This document shows, piece after piece, positions 54,162-63,830 of a stretch of DNA of 64,000 nucleotides (its first letter is position 1; each line of letters starts with the position of its first letter). Origin of the DNA: Petrolisthes cinctipes (Eukaryota; Arthropoda; Malacostraca; Decapoda; Porcellanidae); contig JAWQEG010000497.1 in NCBI GenBank assembly GCA_033782935.1, positions 603,501 through 667,500 on the forward strand, written 5' to 3'. The translations under genes were made by a program, and so were the position numbers. The notes under the pieces were generated by a model, which was not told the DNA's origin, did no database searches, and saw only the letters and a program-made list of their open reading frames with translations.

Positions 54162-54304
54162 GAGTGAACTGGATGTCTACTGATTCCTCCAATATAAGGC
54201 AACAAAACAGATCCACTACTTGTATACTGAGGTAGTCTCTTTTCTGGCACGGTTTGGAGGATTCAGTAACCCTCCAATTCGACCAAGATAAACGAAGACC
54301 TTTA
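54162..54304. mobile_element. Palindrome subfamily B, full length
   Basis: CTACTGATTCCTCCAATATA, AACAAAACAGATCCACTACTT, CACGGTTTGGAGGATTCAGT, AACCCTCCAATTCGACC. Directly followed by an A copy. Confidence 0.75.
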
Positions 54305-54306
54305 AG

Positions 54307-54462
54307 AGGGTAATACATTTTCGGGACACATTAGTGTGTTTTGATTCCTTCCAAACATGCCAGGAAACAGGACTAGAAAAAATATATATATCCTGTTGTT
54401 TAGAATAATTTTGAGTAATCCTTTGCTCCATATTTACCAACTCTCTACTATACCCACTTAAT
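54307..54462. mobile_element. Palindrome subfamily A, full length
   Basis: Minus orientation: GAGGGTAATACATTTTCGG, TTTTGATTCCTTCCAAACAT, GCCAGGAAACAGGACTAG, TTTGCTCCATATTTACCAAC. Confidence 0.75.
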
Positions 54463-54644
54463 GGACGTAAAACTTCTCATATTAACAAAGGCTGAATTTT
54501 TATACAGGCCTATATTGTTTTTTCCACCAAACGAAATATTAATGTCAGATCATATAACAATCACATCATAATCTTTCCTCCCTTGTACAGTCAGAGTTAA
54601 AAGTCCTACATCGGGTGAATTAATGTGAGCCGTGAGAGGCTGTT

Positions 54645-54657
54645 TCATTCATAGGTG
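54645..54657. repeat. Left target-site duplication of PLE
   Basis: TCATTCATAGGTG, identical to 57585-57597. Confidence 0.88.
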
Positions 54658-54735
54658 GAGTGGTAATTCACAATGACGTGAAGAGCAGCATGCTAAGAAA
54701 AACCCACTTTTTATAGACAAAAAGTATTTAATACG

Positions 54736-54767
54736 GACGTTTCGGAGGCAACTACCTCCCCCTTCAG
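54736..54767 (-). ncRNA. Hammerhead-like motif, PLE main copy (altered core)
   Basis: Minus strand: CTGAAGG, stem GGAGG-loop-CCTCC, then GAAACGTC. The counterpart at 57511-57542 has CTGAAGA; here the last core A is G, which should abolish cleavage if the motif is a real hammerhead. Confidence 0.4.
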
Positions 54768-54899
54768 CAGTACAGAGTTGAATGAAACATGAAAGGAAAA
54801 TAAGTAGCTGACAGGGGGAGGGAGGGACAAGATGTGTTCTGATGACAGACAGACCACACCTCACCTCACCTCACCCAACCGACCTGACCTGGCCATTCT

Positions 54900-56654
54900 T
54901 CAGGGACCCGACCCCACATCTGGGAGGGATTTGACCACTAGTGCTCTCATTAATGGATCTAGTTTGAACATACCTTCATTTAAGTTAATGTTTTTATAGT
55001 GCTGTATACATACTGATTCTAATATTCTACGTTTCTTGAAATTGGTGTACTTAATTATCATTTTACCAGAATTCCAATCAATACAGTGGTTGTTGTCATA
55101 TGCATGGACAAAGTTAGCATTATTTGTGTTACAATTCGTCATATCTCGTTTATGTTCTTTCATTCTAACATCTAAAGATCTCCCAGTTTCACCTATATAA
55201 ACTAAGTCACAGTCTTTGCAAGGAATTTTGTATACTCCTGCTTGGGGCTGAACAGTGGCATTATTTCTTACAAGAGTGGTTTTGATGCTAGAAGTATATT
55301 TGAAGGCTATGTTTACATCAAGTTCTCTGCTAACTGACTGAATTTTTTCCAGACTTTTTACATAAGGAAGACATAAATAAGGTTTCTTTTCTGACTGACA
55401 TTTAGGAACATAGAAGGTTTTCCTAGCCTTATAATAAGCTTTTCTGATAAACCAATCAGGATATTTCAAGTTACGGAATATAATCCAAATTTTGTTGTTT
55501 TCTACCTCTAAATTTTGGGGGCTACAAATTCTTAATGCTCTGAGAAACAAGGTAGATATGACAGACATTTTGATAGAATCATTATGATAAGAGAAAAAAT
55601 GAATGTACATATCACAATGAGTGGGTTTCCTATAGACAGTGAAAGTAGGGAAGTAATTAATTTTAGTAACCAAAACATCAAGGAAGGGTAGGGACCCATC
55701 AATTTCCCATTCAATTTTAAAATTGATAGATGGAACCAAGTCATTTAATTTGCAAAAGAAATCTTCAAAATTATTGAGACTGTTGGGCCAAAAGGAAAAA
55801 ATGTCATCTACATACCTATGCCATATTAAATTTGGGGGTGCAATGTTGGATAATAACTCAGTTTCAAAAAATTCCATATACAAATTACTAAGGATGGGGA
55901 TTATGGCGACCCCATAGCATTGCCAAATCGCTGAATGAAGAATTTATCATTAAAAGAAAAAGCATTGGATGAAACACAAAGTTTAATTAATTCAAGGAAG
56001 GAAGATATTGGCATACCCAAATCTAAATCATAGTCTGGCATTTTCCTACTTAGAAATTCTAATACATCGTTAAGTGGCACTTAAGTGAAGAGTGAATCGA
56101 CATCAAAACTTACCATTTTTCCATTAGTTAGGTTTAGAGACTTAATTTTATCAATAAAATGTGAGGAATTTTTAATGTGTGAACTTGAGATGCATCCCAC
56201 TAATGGTGATAATTTATTGGCTAAGAATTTTGATAATTTGTAGCTAAATGATCCACAGTACGAAACAATGGGGCGAAGAGGAACACCATTCTTATGTGTT
56301 TTGGGTAGACCATATATGTGTGGAAGTTTAGTGTTGACTTGCATGAACCATTTGGCATCGATGTTGGGCACATTATTGAGTAGTTCTTTCACAGTACAGT
56401 TGAACTGGGTGGATAGACGCTTTAAGGGAGAAGATCTCAACTTTTCATGTGTGGTGACGTCATTTAATAGATTTAACATCTTTTCTTCGTAGTTAACTTT
56501 ATCAAGTATCACAACTGAGTTGCTCTTTTCAGCTTTAGTTATGAAAATGGAGTTGTTTTTTCTTAAATTCTCCAAGGCCAAACAAAACCGCCTAGGAATG
56601 GAATCATAGGAGTTAAAATGATCCAAAAAGCCATTGATTATAAAACCATTAAGG
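54900..56654 (-). pseudogene. Penelope-like reverse transcriptase and GIY-YIG endonuclease, broken
   Basis: The N-terminal piece (about 56654-56081) shows IYGLPKTHKNGVPLRPIVS, a signature of PLE reverse transcriptases, and VSFDVDSLFT (first catalytic Asp). A TAA follows directly where family members have Lys. The next ~200 bp contain the GNAMGSP motif, a second TAA in place of a Leu codon, and what looks like a 1-bp deletion. The frame resumes at 55883 with LYMEFFETEL, HRYVDDIFSFW (catalytic YVDD) and GSLPFLDVLV. The C-terminus holds the GIY-YIG nuclease: GVYKIPCKDCDLVYIGETGR...MKEHKRD, with the CX2C insertion typical of PLE endonucleases. It ends GSGP at 54900. N-terminal residues are missing because of 5' truncation. 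At least three disabling changes. Confidence 0.9.
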
Positions 56655-57378
56655 CACTCATTGTGATATGTACATTCATTTTTTCTCTTATCATAATGAT
56701 TCTATCAAAATGTCTGTCATATCTACCTTGTTTCTCAGAGCATTAAGAATTTGTAGCCCCCAAAATTTAGAGGTAGAAAACAACAAAATTTGGATTATAT
56801 TCCGTAACTTGAAATATCCTGATTGGTTTATCAGAAAAGCTTATTATAAGGCTAGGAAAACCTTCTATGTTCCTAAATGTCAGTCAGAAAAGAAACCTTA
56901 TTTATGTCTTCCTTATGTAAAAAGTCTGGAAAAAATTCAGTCAGTTAGCAGAGAACTTGATGTAAACATAGCCTTCAAATATACTTCTAGCATCAAAACC
57001 ACTCTTGTAAGAAATAATGCCACTGTTCAGCCCCAAGCAGGAGTATACAAAATTCCTTGCAAAGACTGTGACTTAGTTTATATAGGTGAAACTGGGAGAT
57101 CTTTAGATGTTAGAATGAAAGAACATAAACGAGATATGACGAATTGTAACACAAATAATGCTAACTTTGTCCATGCATATGACAACAACCACTGTATTGA
57201 TTGGAATTCTGGTAAAATGATAATTAAGTACACCAATTTCAAGAAACGTAGAATATTAGAATCAGTATGTATACAGCACTATAAAAACTTTAACTTAAAT
57301 GAAGGTATGTTCAAACTAGATCCATTAATGAGAGCACTAGTGGTCAAATCCCCCCCAGATGTGGGGTCGGGTCCCTGA
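56655..57378 (+). pseudogene. Penelope-like element C-terminus, inverted partial copy
   Basis: Encodes the same final ~236 residues as the minus-strand copy, from MYIHFFSYHNDS to GSGP, including VYIGETGR and EHKRD of the GIY-YIG domain. Only a few residues differ from the other copy. It has no reverse transcriptase, and its start is the head-on junction, so it is a structural fragment and not a gene. Confidence 0.9.
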
Positions 57379-57510
57379 AGAATGGCCAGGTCAGGTCGGT
57401 TGGGTGAGGTGAGGTGAGGTGTGGTCTGTCTGTCATCAGAACACATCTTGTCCCTCCCTCCCCCTGTCAGCTACTTATTTTCCTTTCATGTTTCATTCAA
57501 CTCTGTACTG

Positions 57511-57542
57511 CTGAAGAGGGAGGTAGTTGCCTCCGAAACGTC
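57511..57542 (+). ncRNA. Hammerhead-like motif, PLE inverted copy
   Basis: CTGAAGA, stem GGAGG-TAGTTG-CCTCC, then GAAACGTC. One extra G between the core and the stem parallels the extra U at 12263-12294. Helix I would be weak (G-C, U-G, then a bulge). Position near the PLE 3' end agrees with known PLE hammerheads. Confidence 0.45.
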
Positions 57543-57584
57543 CGTATTAAATACTTTTTGTCTATAAAAAGTGGGTTTTTCTTA

Positions 57585-57597
57585 TCATTCATAGGTG
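57585..57597. repeat. Right target-site duplication of PLE
   Basis: TCATTCATAGGTG, identical to 54645-54657. Confidence 0.88.
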
Positions 57598-57824
57598 TTG
57601 TAGGACTATTGACCGTGACTGTACCATTAGTTGTAGTGTTTAGGTTTCACACTCATCTCTACTGCAATGGGGTTACAATTTTGGCCCAAGTGTGAGAGAG
57701 AGAGAGGGAGAGAAAGTATGATGAGGATAGGGAGTGTGTGTGTATGTGTATGTTTATTGACCCGATTTCGAGATGAACTATTACATGTAAACGAGGGGGA
57801 TGATGGGGGTAGCGTCCTCCTGTC

Positions 57825-57868
57825 AACATTTCATGAATCTAAAGTCCCTATATAAATAATATGTGTTA
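57825..57868. repeat. 44-bp perfect direct repeat, left copy
   Basis: AACATTTCATGAATCTAAAG... identical over 44 bp to 58752-58795; flanks differ immediately outside. Confidence 0.9.
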
Positions 57869-58751
57869 CATGACCAATAAGACCTAACTCAGCTGGAATT
57901 ATTATACGCCTAAATTTCTGTATGAATAACTGTGTTGGTAATAATACTGGAGATACTGTACTATGTCAAGGCAAAGGTCATGTTCACTCCAACATTATTA
58001 CAGTCACGATAATACAGTGTAGTGCTTTACGAGAAATATTACGTTGGGGTGGACATAAAATACTTACACTATAGATGAAAGCATCATGATATGTGTGTGT
58101 GTGTGTGTGTGTATTTATAGATTACCATTACCGCCTTGGAGATAATAATAAGTATATTGTATTCCATCTCCATACATGTTTTTATCATTAACAAGACAAT
58201 ATAAGCAACTAAAATTTCTTCAATTTTCAAAATGTTTATATTCATAAAAAATTTACATTCTAATATGAACACAATGTGCAATCGGAAGAGTAAATATTCT
58301 CAGGCCCTCACCTGAGAGGATTCGATCTCCAGACCGATAGATCACGAGTCCAGCACACTAACCACTCTGCCACCTTTCCTACTTATGTGTACACACACAC
58401 ACCTCCACATATACTTCTGTACACACACACACACAAGTACACACCCACTCTGTATACACATAACATTTACGAATACATCTCCTTTTAATTATTGAACATT
58501 ACAAAGTTGATAGGCGTAAAGCACCAACAAAAAAACTTAAAAAAAAAAAAACATTACAAAGTCGCTAATAGAGAAGCGACCCCCACCTCCCCGAAATAAA
58601 AAGGGAGGATCACTTACCGTAGCATAGTATGAACAGCATCTTTGTGTGTACTTACCTGTGGAAGAAAGGTTCTTATTAATATATGTCTGTATGAATGGAA
58701 TGTATGAAAATGATATTAATGTACAGATAAAAGTCAGTATATATACAGTAT
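57869..58751. other. Interval between 44-bp direct repeats
   Basis: About 880 bp, AT-rich, with (GT)n at 58092-58112, (CA)n at about 58389-58435 and a tRNA-like segment. No protein-coding sequence. Confidence 0.5.
58305..58376 (-). other. tRNA-like Pol III promoter segment (tRNA pseudogene or SINE head)
   Basis: Minus strand: A-box-like TGGCAGAGTGGTTAGTG, anticodon-arm-like CTGGACTCGTGATC, and B-box-like GATCGAATCCT. The acceptor arms do not pair and stem matches are imperfect, so it is not annotated as a working tRNA. Confidence 0.6.
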
Positions 58752-58795
58752 AACATTTCATGAATCTAAAGTCCCTATATAAATAATATGTGTTA
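58752..58795. repeat. 44-bp perfect direct repeat, right copy
   Basis: Identical to 57825-57868. Confidence 0.9.
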
Positions 58796-59155
58796 ATCAA
58801 GTTTATAATACATATGTATGCAAGTAAAATTTCCCTTTATTTGAGTATCCTTGTATTAACCCAACCAATGACAATAATGTTCGCTACAGTATATATGCAT
58901 CACCCATTGTGTACCTGTATATATAGTGCCAATAATATATCATTATGACGGTATAATTTAATAATAAACACGGCTGAAATAGAGTAATAGTTGTTAAAGT
59001 TTGACATTCACACCAAGGAAAAATAGACCAATGTGTTGGTGTGTGTTGATGAACTGTACAAAGCAACACATACTGTACAGCCCTAAACGTACTGAGAAGA
59101 GTTACTAGGAGAGTACAGTATTACAGTAAAGTCTCTGTTACTTCATGAATTTAAC
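58796..59155. other. No recognised feature
   Basis: AT-rich sequence without gene or repeat signal. Confidence 0.35.
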
Positions 59156-59157
59156 AA

Positions 59158-59332
59158 GACACGTAGGGTACACTCACAACATATTAAGTCAGTCACAACA
59201 TATTAAGTCAAAGTCACAACATATTAAGTCACAGTCACAACATATTAAGTCACAGTCACAACATATTAAGTCACAGTCACAACATATTAAGTCACAGTCA
59301 CAACATATTAAGTCACAGTCACAACATCTTGT
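59158..59332. repeat. Minisatellite, 21-bp unit, ~8 copies
   Basis: CACAACATATTAAGTCACAGT tandem repeats. Because 21 is a multiple of 3, one frame reads through as repeated SQHIKSQ, an artefact. Confidence 0.95.
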
Positions 59333-59385
59333 GGTTCAGAGTTACTTTTCTTTTTCTTTGGACAACTGACATATCAGTCCATATT

Positions 59386-59761
59386 AGTGCATTTGTCGCG
59401 GCTTCTAGCCGCTTAAATTGTATTTATTGGTTTGTGAAACCAGTACAGCTGGTTGCTATAGAATAGGCCCCTTCACAAGCCCAGGCCCCGTGTAGGCATA
59501 ATCTGGGTTGGAAGGGTCAATTCCGTGACGTTCATCAGAAGTAAATAAAATTCAAATCTGGCGCTGTACTGATAGTGGAGCCACCTGGTGGTGGTGAGGT
59601 GAGGTATTAAGCCCCTCCTCCGCTGAATACCGCTCGTCCACTCCAATGAGAAAGAAGTGAGTGCCTGCCGCATCGGGAGGTGGGTGGGACAGTAGAAGCT
59701 GTACTGGTTTCACAAACCAATAAATACAATTTAAGCGGCTAGAAGCCGCGACAAATGCACT
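59386..59761. mobile_element. Non-autonomous DNA transposon with perfect 65-bp inverted repeats
   Basis: 59386-59450 and 59697-59761 are exact reverse complements (start AGTGCATTTGTCGCGGC; inner edge CCAGTACAGCT). Flanked by ATT on both sides, a possible 3-bp target duplication. The word GAAACCAGTACAGCTGGTTGC also occurs just outside the right end at 59776, so part of the arm is repeated in the flank. 376 bp, no ORF. Confidence 0.88.
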
Positions 59762-59959
59762 ATTATTGGTATAGTGAAACCAGTACAGCTGGTTGCTAAG
59801 CATGCGATGCGGTAGGTGGGAGGTGAGGTGGAGGCAATCACGTGCTAGTTAAGAGTGGTTGAGAGCGGAGGGCAGGAAAGGTAACCGAGCCCGGTGAGGA
59901 AGCAGCTAACGCCCCTCCCGACACTGGCTAGGTGAATAGCCGTGGTGGGGGAGAAGTAG

Positions 59960-60245
59960 CTTATACCATATAACCGTAGACCATTCTGTTATAGATCAGA
60001 ATTGTTACACATAAAGTCTTTATAGGTAGACTCGAGGGTTCGGGCCTAGGAGAGGAGGGGGGGAGGTGCCCATGGCAACCCCCCCCCCTCCCCCCCCCCC
60101 TTATTCAAGTCTTCTGAGTTAGGGCTATGGCCCTCGCTCAGGTAATGTGATCCCGAGGGGATGAAGGAGGACACTAGGATCCAGATATCTTGTGTAATAA
60201 TATCTCCTGTCACTCATCGAAGTAAAGTAATTGTTTGGAAAATAA
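59960..60245 (-). repeat. ~320-bp direct repeat containing a poly-C run, copy 1
   Basis: CCGTAGACCATTCTGTTATAG, AGACTCGAGGGTTCGGG, a C-run, GAGTTAGGGCTATGGCCC, ATCCCGAGGGGATGAAGGAG and TGTCACTCATCG. Copy 2 starts 322 bp later. Confidence 0.88.
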
Positions 60246-60281
60246 ATACACAAGTATTCCGTAACAATGTGATTTATTTTA

Positions 60282-60535
60282 GTATATACCGTAGACTATT
60301 CTGTTATAGACCAGAATTGTTAACCAACTAAAGTCTATATAGGCAGACTCGAGGGGTCAGGTACAGGAGAGGGGGTGCCCCCGGCCCCCCCCCACCCCCC
60401 CCCCCCCTTTGTTATTAAAGTCCTCTGAGCTAGGGCTATGGACCCGGCTCAGGTCATGCGATCCCGAGAGGATGAAGGAGGACACAAGGATGCAGTAATC
60501 CTGTGTTTAATATATATATCCAGTCACCCATCCGA
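60282..60535 (-). repeat. ~320-bp direct repeat containing a poly-C run, copy 2
   Basis: CCGTAGACTATTCTGTTATAG, AGACTCGAGGGGTCAGG, a C-run, GAGCTAGGGCTATGGACC, ATCCCGAGAGGATGAAGGAG and CAGTCACCCATCC. Confidence 0.88.
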
Positions 60536-61206
60536 TTGACCTAGGGAAAAGAGGGTTACCGGACCTAGAGTTGTAGAAGAGGTGGTCCGGAGAAGCCCCT
60601 CTCGTTGCCTCCACGTATGTAGAAACGCGTGGACTGGCCAGAGGGGGTGGAAACTTCCAGCCCTCAGGGACGAGGGTACTGCGAGAGGGCCAATCCTGTC
60701 GTCAGCCTGCTCGTTCTTAGCCAGGAAAGCGGGAGAGGGGGGGATAGTTAAAGAAGTAAGGTTAGGGCTTACAGATGAAAAGGCTGTGTGACGGGTAAGG
60801 GCTGCCAACTGAGAGGCCCTGTACCCTGTAGCTAAGGCGAGCAGGAAGAGAGCTTTCTGGAGGAGGTGACAAACCCTCCAGAGGAACCCCTTAGAAGGTC
60901 AGGTAGGAAAAGGACGCAGTGAAGGGCCAGGAGGGAGTCTGGGCCCGCCATTCTCCAGGCCCTAGTCCCCGTGTTACGAAAGGAGGCAAGGGCGGGGGAG
61001 TTTTGGGTGCGGGCAGAGGCGGGTGTCTCCCGACACAGCTCAGCCCCGGGGCGGCACACACCGCGCGCCAAAGGGTCGTAACCCTTGGGCGTGAAGCAAG
61101 GTGCGTGAGGCGAACAGTGGAGGTGGCCGACCATCGTAAAGCGATTTCCCAAAGCTAGGGTGGTAGCTGCTGTGGAAGGGTTGTTACGCATATAATTTAT
61201 TATCAT
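60524..61206 (-). pseudogene. DIRS-like tyrosine recombinase, N-terminal part of catalytic domain
   Basis: On the minus strand a frame runs from a stop at 60899-60901 to 60524 and reads KALFLLALATGYRASQLAAL, then PAFLAKNEQ, FHPLWPVHAFL and LGPVTLFSLGQSDG. The GYRxSQL segment, with the first catalytic Arg, and the following layout match the tyrosine recombinase of DIRS1-type YR retrotransposons, known from many decapods. Upstream (60902-61206) other frames carry the probable preceding region, broken by stops and shifts. The C-terminal catalytic HxxR and Tyr are missing: the frame stops at 60524 in front of repeat copy 2. No reverse transcriptase or RNase H is seen. Confidence 0.68.
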
Positions 61207-61445
61207 TATATACGGACAACTTTCGGTTAAAACCAGAAAGTGTTACAAGTCGTAAGTCTTTAAAGACACCCTCGAGGGGATGGGCCAGGGGGTCGAGGAC
61301 CCCCCCCCCCCATTTTTGTTGTTAGGGTCCTCCGAACCTAGGCTATGGCCTAGGTTCGGGTAAAATATCCCGAGAGGAGAAAAGAAACCCCAAGATGTTC
61401 TAAACATGAGACTGTACAGAATGGAGATGACGTAAGGGATGTCTG
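61205..61445 (-). repeat. Diverged third copy of the poly-C direct repeat
   Basis: TTCGGTTAAAACCAGAAAG, ACACCCTCGAGGGGATGGG, a C-run, AACCTAGGCTATGGCC and ATCCCGAGAGGAGAAAAGAA align to copies 1 and 2, with substantial divergence. Confidence 0.65.
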
Positions 61446-62960
61446 GTGACAGAAGGTAAGTCGTCCGACCTTTTCCATTCGGGCGTACCCTCCCCCTTTT
61501 CTGTCTCCCACGGGGACCCTGTGGTAAGGTGGGCGGAGTCCCCATTGCAACCCAGGGGGTGAGGGAGAGCGAGTGGAACAGATACCTCGTCTTGAAGGAT
61601 GAGGTGTATGTCCCGCCCCCCCCCCCAGATCCCGTACCCGCTCCCCGCGGGGACTCGGATAGAGCAGGTCCAGGAACGGGTCCCGCCGCCTCCACCATGG
61701 TAGGTGGGGAAGGGCGCGTGGCCTACGGACAAACCAAAAAGTTCGTCCGCTTCCCGCTTCACTAGCCCGTCGTGCCTCCTCACCCAAACCTCTGGTTGAG
61801 AAGGATCGGGAGACTACGCACCCGTCTGACCTCCTCTGAAGAGTGAGTTCAGGACGAAGGAAGAAAGGCCCAAGAGTAGGGAAGGTACCCGTCGTCCACA
61901 GGATGAGGCGACGGGAAAGGGGGAGGAGAGGCAGCCAGCTCCTCCGCCAGGGTGCCCCCCGGGGACTCGAGACCCAGAGAGATTGGGGGAACGGGAACGG
62001 CTCCAAAATCCCCAGGTGGACTCGAGTCCCCTACCGGCGACGCGGCAGGGAAGGTGAGAAGGGCGGGTTCAGGAACGGGTACCGTTGCAATAGTGGGGCT
62101 GTGGGGTGGCACATAATCGGCCGGCTCCCCCACTAGGGAATGAGGCGAACCTTAAATCTCACGAGGCTGTCTGGGACAGTGTCGAGAGTGTAACGCCAGG
62201 ACCGTCCTGAGCACTAATACAAGGCATCGACCAGGGAAAGCTGAAGCCCCAATATCCCCTCGCCCCCATCCCCTAAGTGGAATGCGTGCGACGAAAGGTT
62301 AAGGACGTAGTTAAGAAGCCCCCATTGAGTGAGTATGGTGTACAAGACACAAATCTTGCTGCTCCATGTCCCCCTGTTATGGGGATACCAAACAGGTGAT
62401 CCGAGGCGAGGACTAGGGTAGCTGTAATATCATCCTTGAGAGCTTGGACATGACACCAAGAGTGACATGTGCAGCTTGGTAGGACGGTAGGCAACAACCG
62501 GAGCCGTATAGTTAATCAATGGTTTGTTCGAATTTGGTAAGGACCACCGAGAGGTGAGGAACTACTTTGAAAACCTTCCAACCAAGCAGAACAGAAGACT
62601 GGTAGGTCAAGCAGTTACCTGTGGGAAAATATGGGGGACCCACAGTTGCCCCACCGCTGGAAGACATACCTCCATTGAAAACCTACGTCAGCACAGGGTA
62701 GGGTGTCTCGTTCTTGGTAAAGAATGATTCACGTTTCGGAGAACCCTGGTGACCACCTGCGAATCATTACGGGAAAAGAGGGACGTAAAAACGTCACTGT
62801 CAGGGAGGCCAGTGACTGGAAAAACCTCCGAGTTTGAGTGTTGTTACAGTTCTGAGAAACGTTTTGAAACGTTATCGCATTCGCTCTCCTATTTCCCTCA
62901 CGCGGCAAAGAGGCCGTGTGTTACAAACCCTCATGAACTAGCTGCCGTAGGCTGAGTCCC
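61446..62960 (-). pseudogene. Probable gag-like region of DIRS-type element, highly degraded
   Basis: Minus-strand frames are GC-rich and broken. 62497-62273 reads HSWCHVQALKDDITATLVLA then DHLFGIPITG, and 62133-61849 is Pro/Ser-rich; 61698-61243 and 62006-61350 overlap in other frames. Order and strand relative to the recombinase fit ORF1 of a DIRS-like element, but I cannot confirm homology to a specific gag, so this is inference from context. Confidence 0.35.
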
Positions 62961-62974
62961 AGGTACCCCCTAGG

Positions 62975-63195
62975 CTGGGACCCCAGGTTCAGGTCCAGCT
63001 AGCCACTAGGTTCAGGTCCAGGTAGCCACTAGGTTCAGGTCCAGGTAGCCCCTAGGCTGAGGACCATGTCGCACTAGGTTGAGCCCCAGGTAGCGCCCTA
63101 GGTTGTGCATAGGTAGCGCCTTGGCTGAGCCCGAGGTCGCCCCTAGGTTGTGCACAGGTAGAACCTTGGCTGTGGTCGAAGCCTAGCTGGCTAGG
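62975..63195. repeat. Short-unit tandem repeat (~24-26 bp)
   Basis: CTAGGTTCAGGTCCAGGTAG-type units, then CTAGGTTGTGCAYAGGTAG units. Leads into the longer satellite. Confidence 0.85.
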
Positions 63196-63830
63196 TCCCA
63201 GCAGGCCTCTCAGTCAGTACCCTCCCGGGTTGTTGGTTGAGCGGGTCCTGCTATTGGTGCTAGGTTGTGCATAGGCAGCCCCTAGATAGTGGAGGAGACT
63301 GGCTGGCCAGGTCCTCGCAGGCTTGTCAGTCAGTACCCTACCGGGTCCTTGGCTGAGCGGGTCCTGCTCTTGGCCCTAGGATGTGCATGGGTAGAACCCT
63401 AGCTGGCCAGGTCTTAACAGGTTTATCAGTCGGGACCCTACCGGGTCCTTGGCTGAGTGGGTCCTGTTGTTGGCACTAGGTCGTGCATGGGTAGCACCCT
63501 AGGCTGTAGTAGGAGCCTAGCTAGTTAGGTCCTAGCAGGCTTGCCCGTTAGTACCCCCCCGGGTCCTGGGCTGAAAAGGTCCTGTTCTTGGCACTAGGTT
63601 GTGCCTGGGTAGCCCCCTAGCTGGCCAGGTCCTAGCAGGTTTGACAGTTAGTACCCTACCGGGTCCTTGGCTGAGAGGGACCTGCTCTTTGGTACTAGGT
63701 TGTGCATGGGTAGGTCCCTCGGCTGTGGTCGGAGCCTAGTTGGCAGGGACCTGCAGGTTCGTCAGTCGGTACCCACCGGGTCCTTAGCTGAGGAGGACCT
63801 GCATTTGGTGCTACACTTGCTCCCTCGGGA
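63196..63830. repeat. Satellite with two alternating monomers (~120 and ~99 bp)
   Basis: Landmark ACTAGGTTGTGCATGGGTAG occurs at about 63256, 63376, 63474, 63593 and 63692, spacings ~120, 98, 119 and 99. Long monomers contain an extra ~20-bp TGTRGTNGGAGCCTAG-like segment that short ones lack. Shared words: CTACCGGGTCCTTGGCTGAG and GTCCTAGCAGGCTTG. Higher-order period ~219 bp. Confidence 0.88.

Larger units (their letters stand above)
54658..57584 (-). mobile_element. Penelope-like element with an inverted partial copy of itself
   Basis: The main body lies on the minus strand (56654 to 54658) and encodes reverse transcriptase plus GIY-YIG endonuclease. It is 5'-truncated. At its 5' edge it joins head-on to a plus-strand copy of its own 3' third (56655-57584). 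The two 3' thirds (54694-55623 and 56655-about 57583) are nearly identical inverted repeats of ~930 bp. The whole unit is flanked by a 13-bp target duplication, so it inserted as one event. Such partial inverted or tandem copies are characteristic of PLEs. Lesions in the main reading frame make it inactive. Confidence 0.9.
54588..57621. mobile_element. Tc1-type MITE family G, copy 3, split by a Penelope-like element
   Basis: Left piece 54588-54657: CAGTCAGAGTTAAAAGTCC, GTGAGCCGTGAGAGGCTG, up to TCATTCATAGGTG. Right piece from 57585: TCATTCATAGGTG, TTGTAGGACTATTGACCGTG, ACTG-TA. Outer TA dinucleotides are at 54586-54587 and 57622-57623. This MITE copy also lacks the middle seen in the other G copies. 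Confidence 0.85.
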
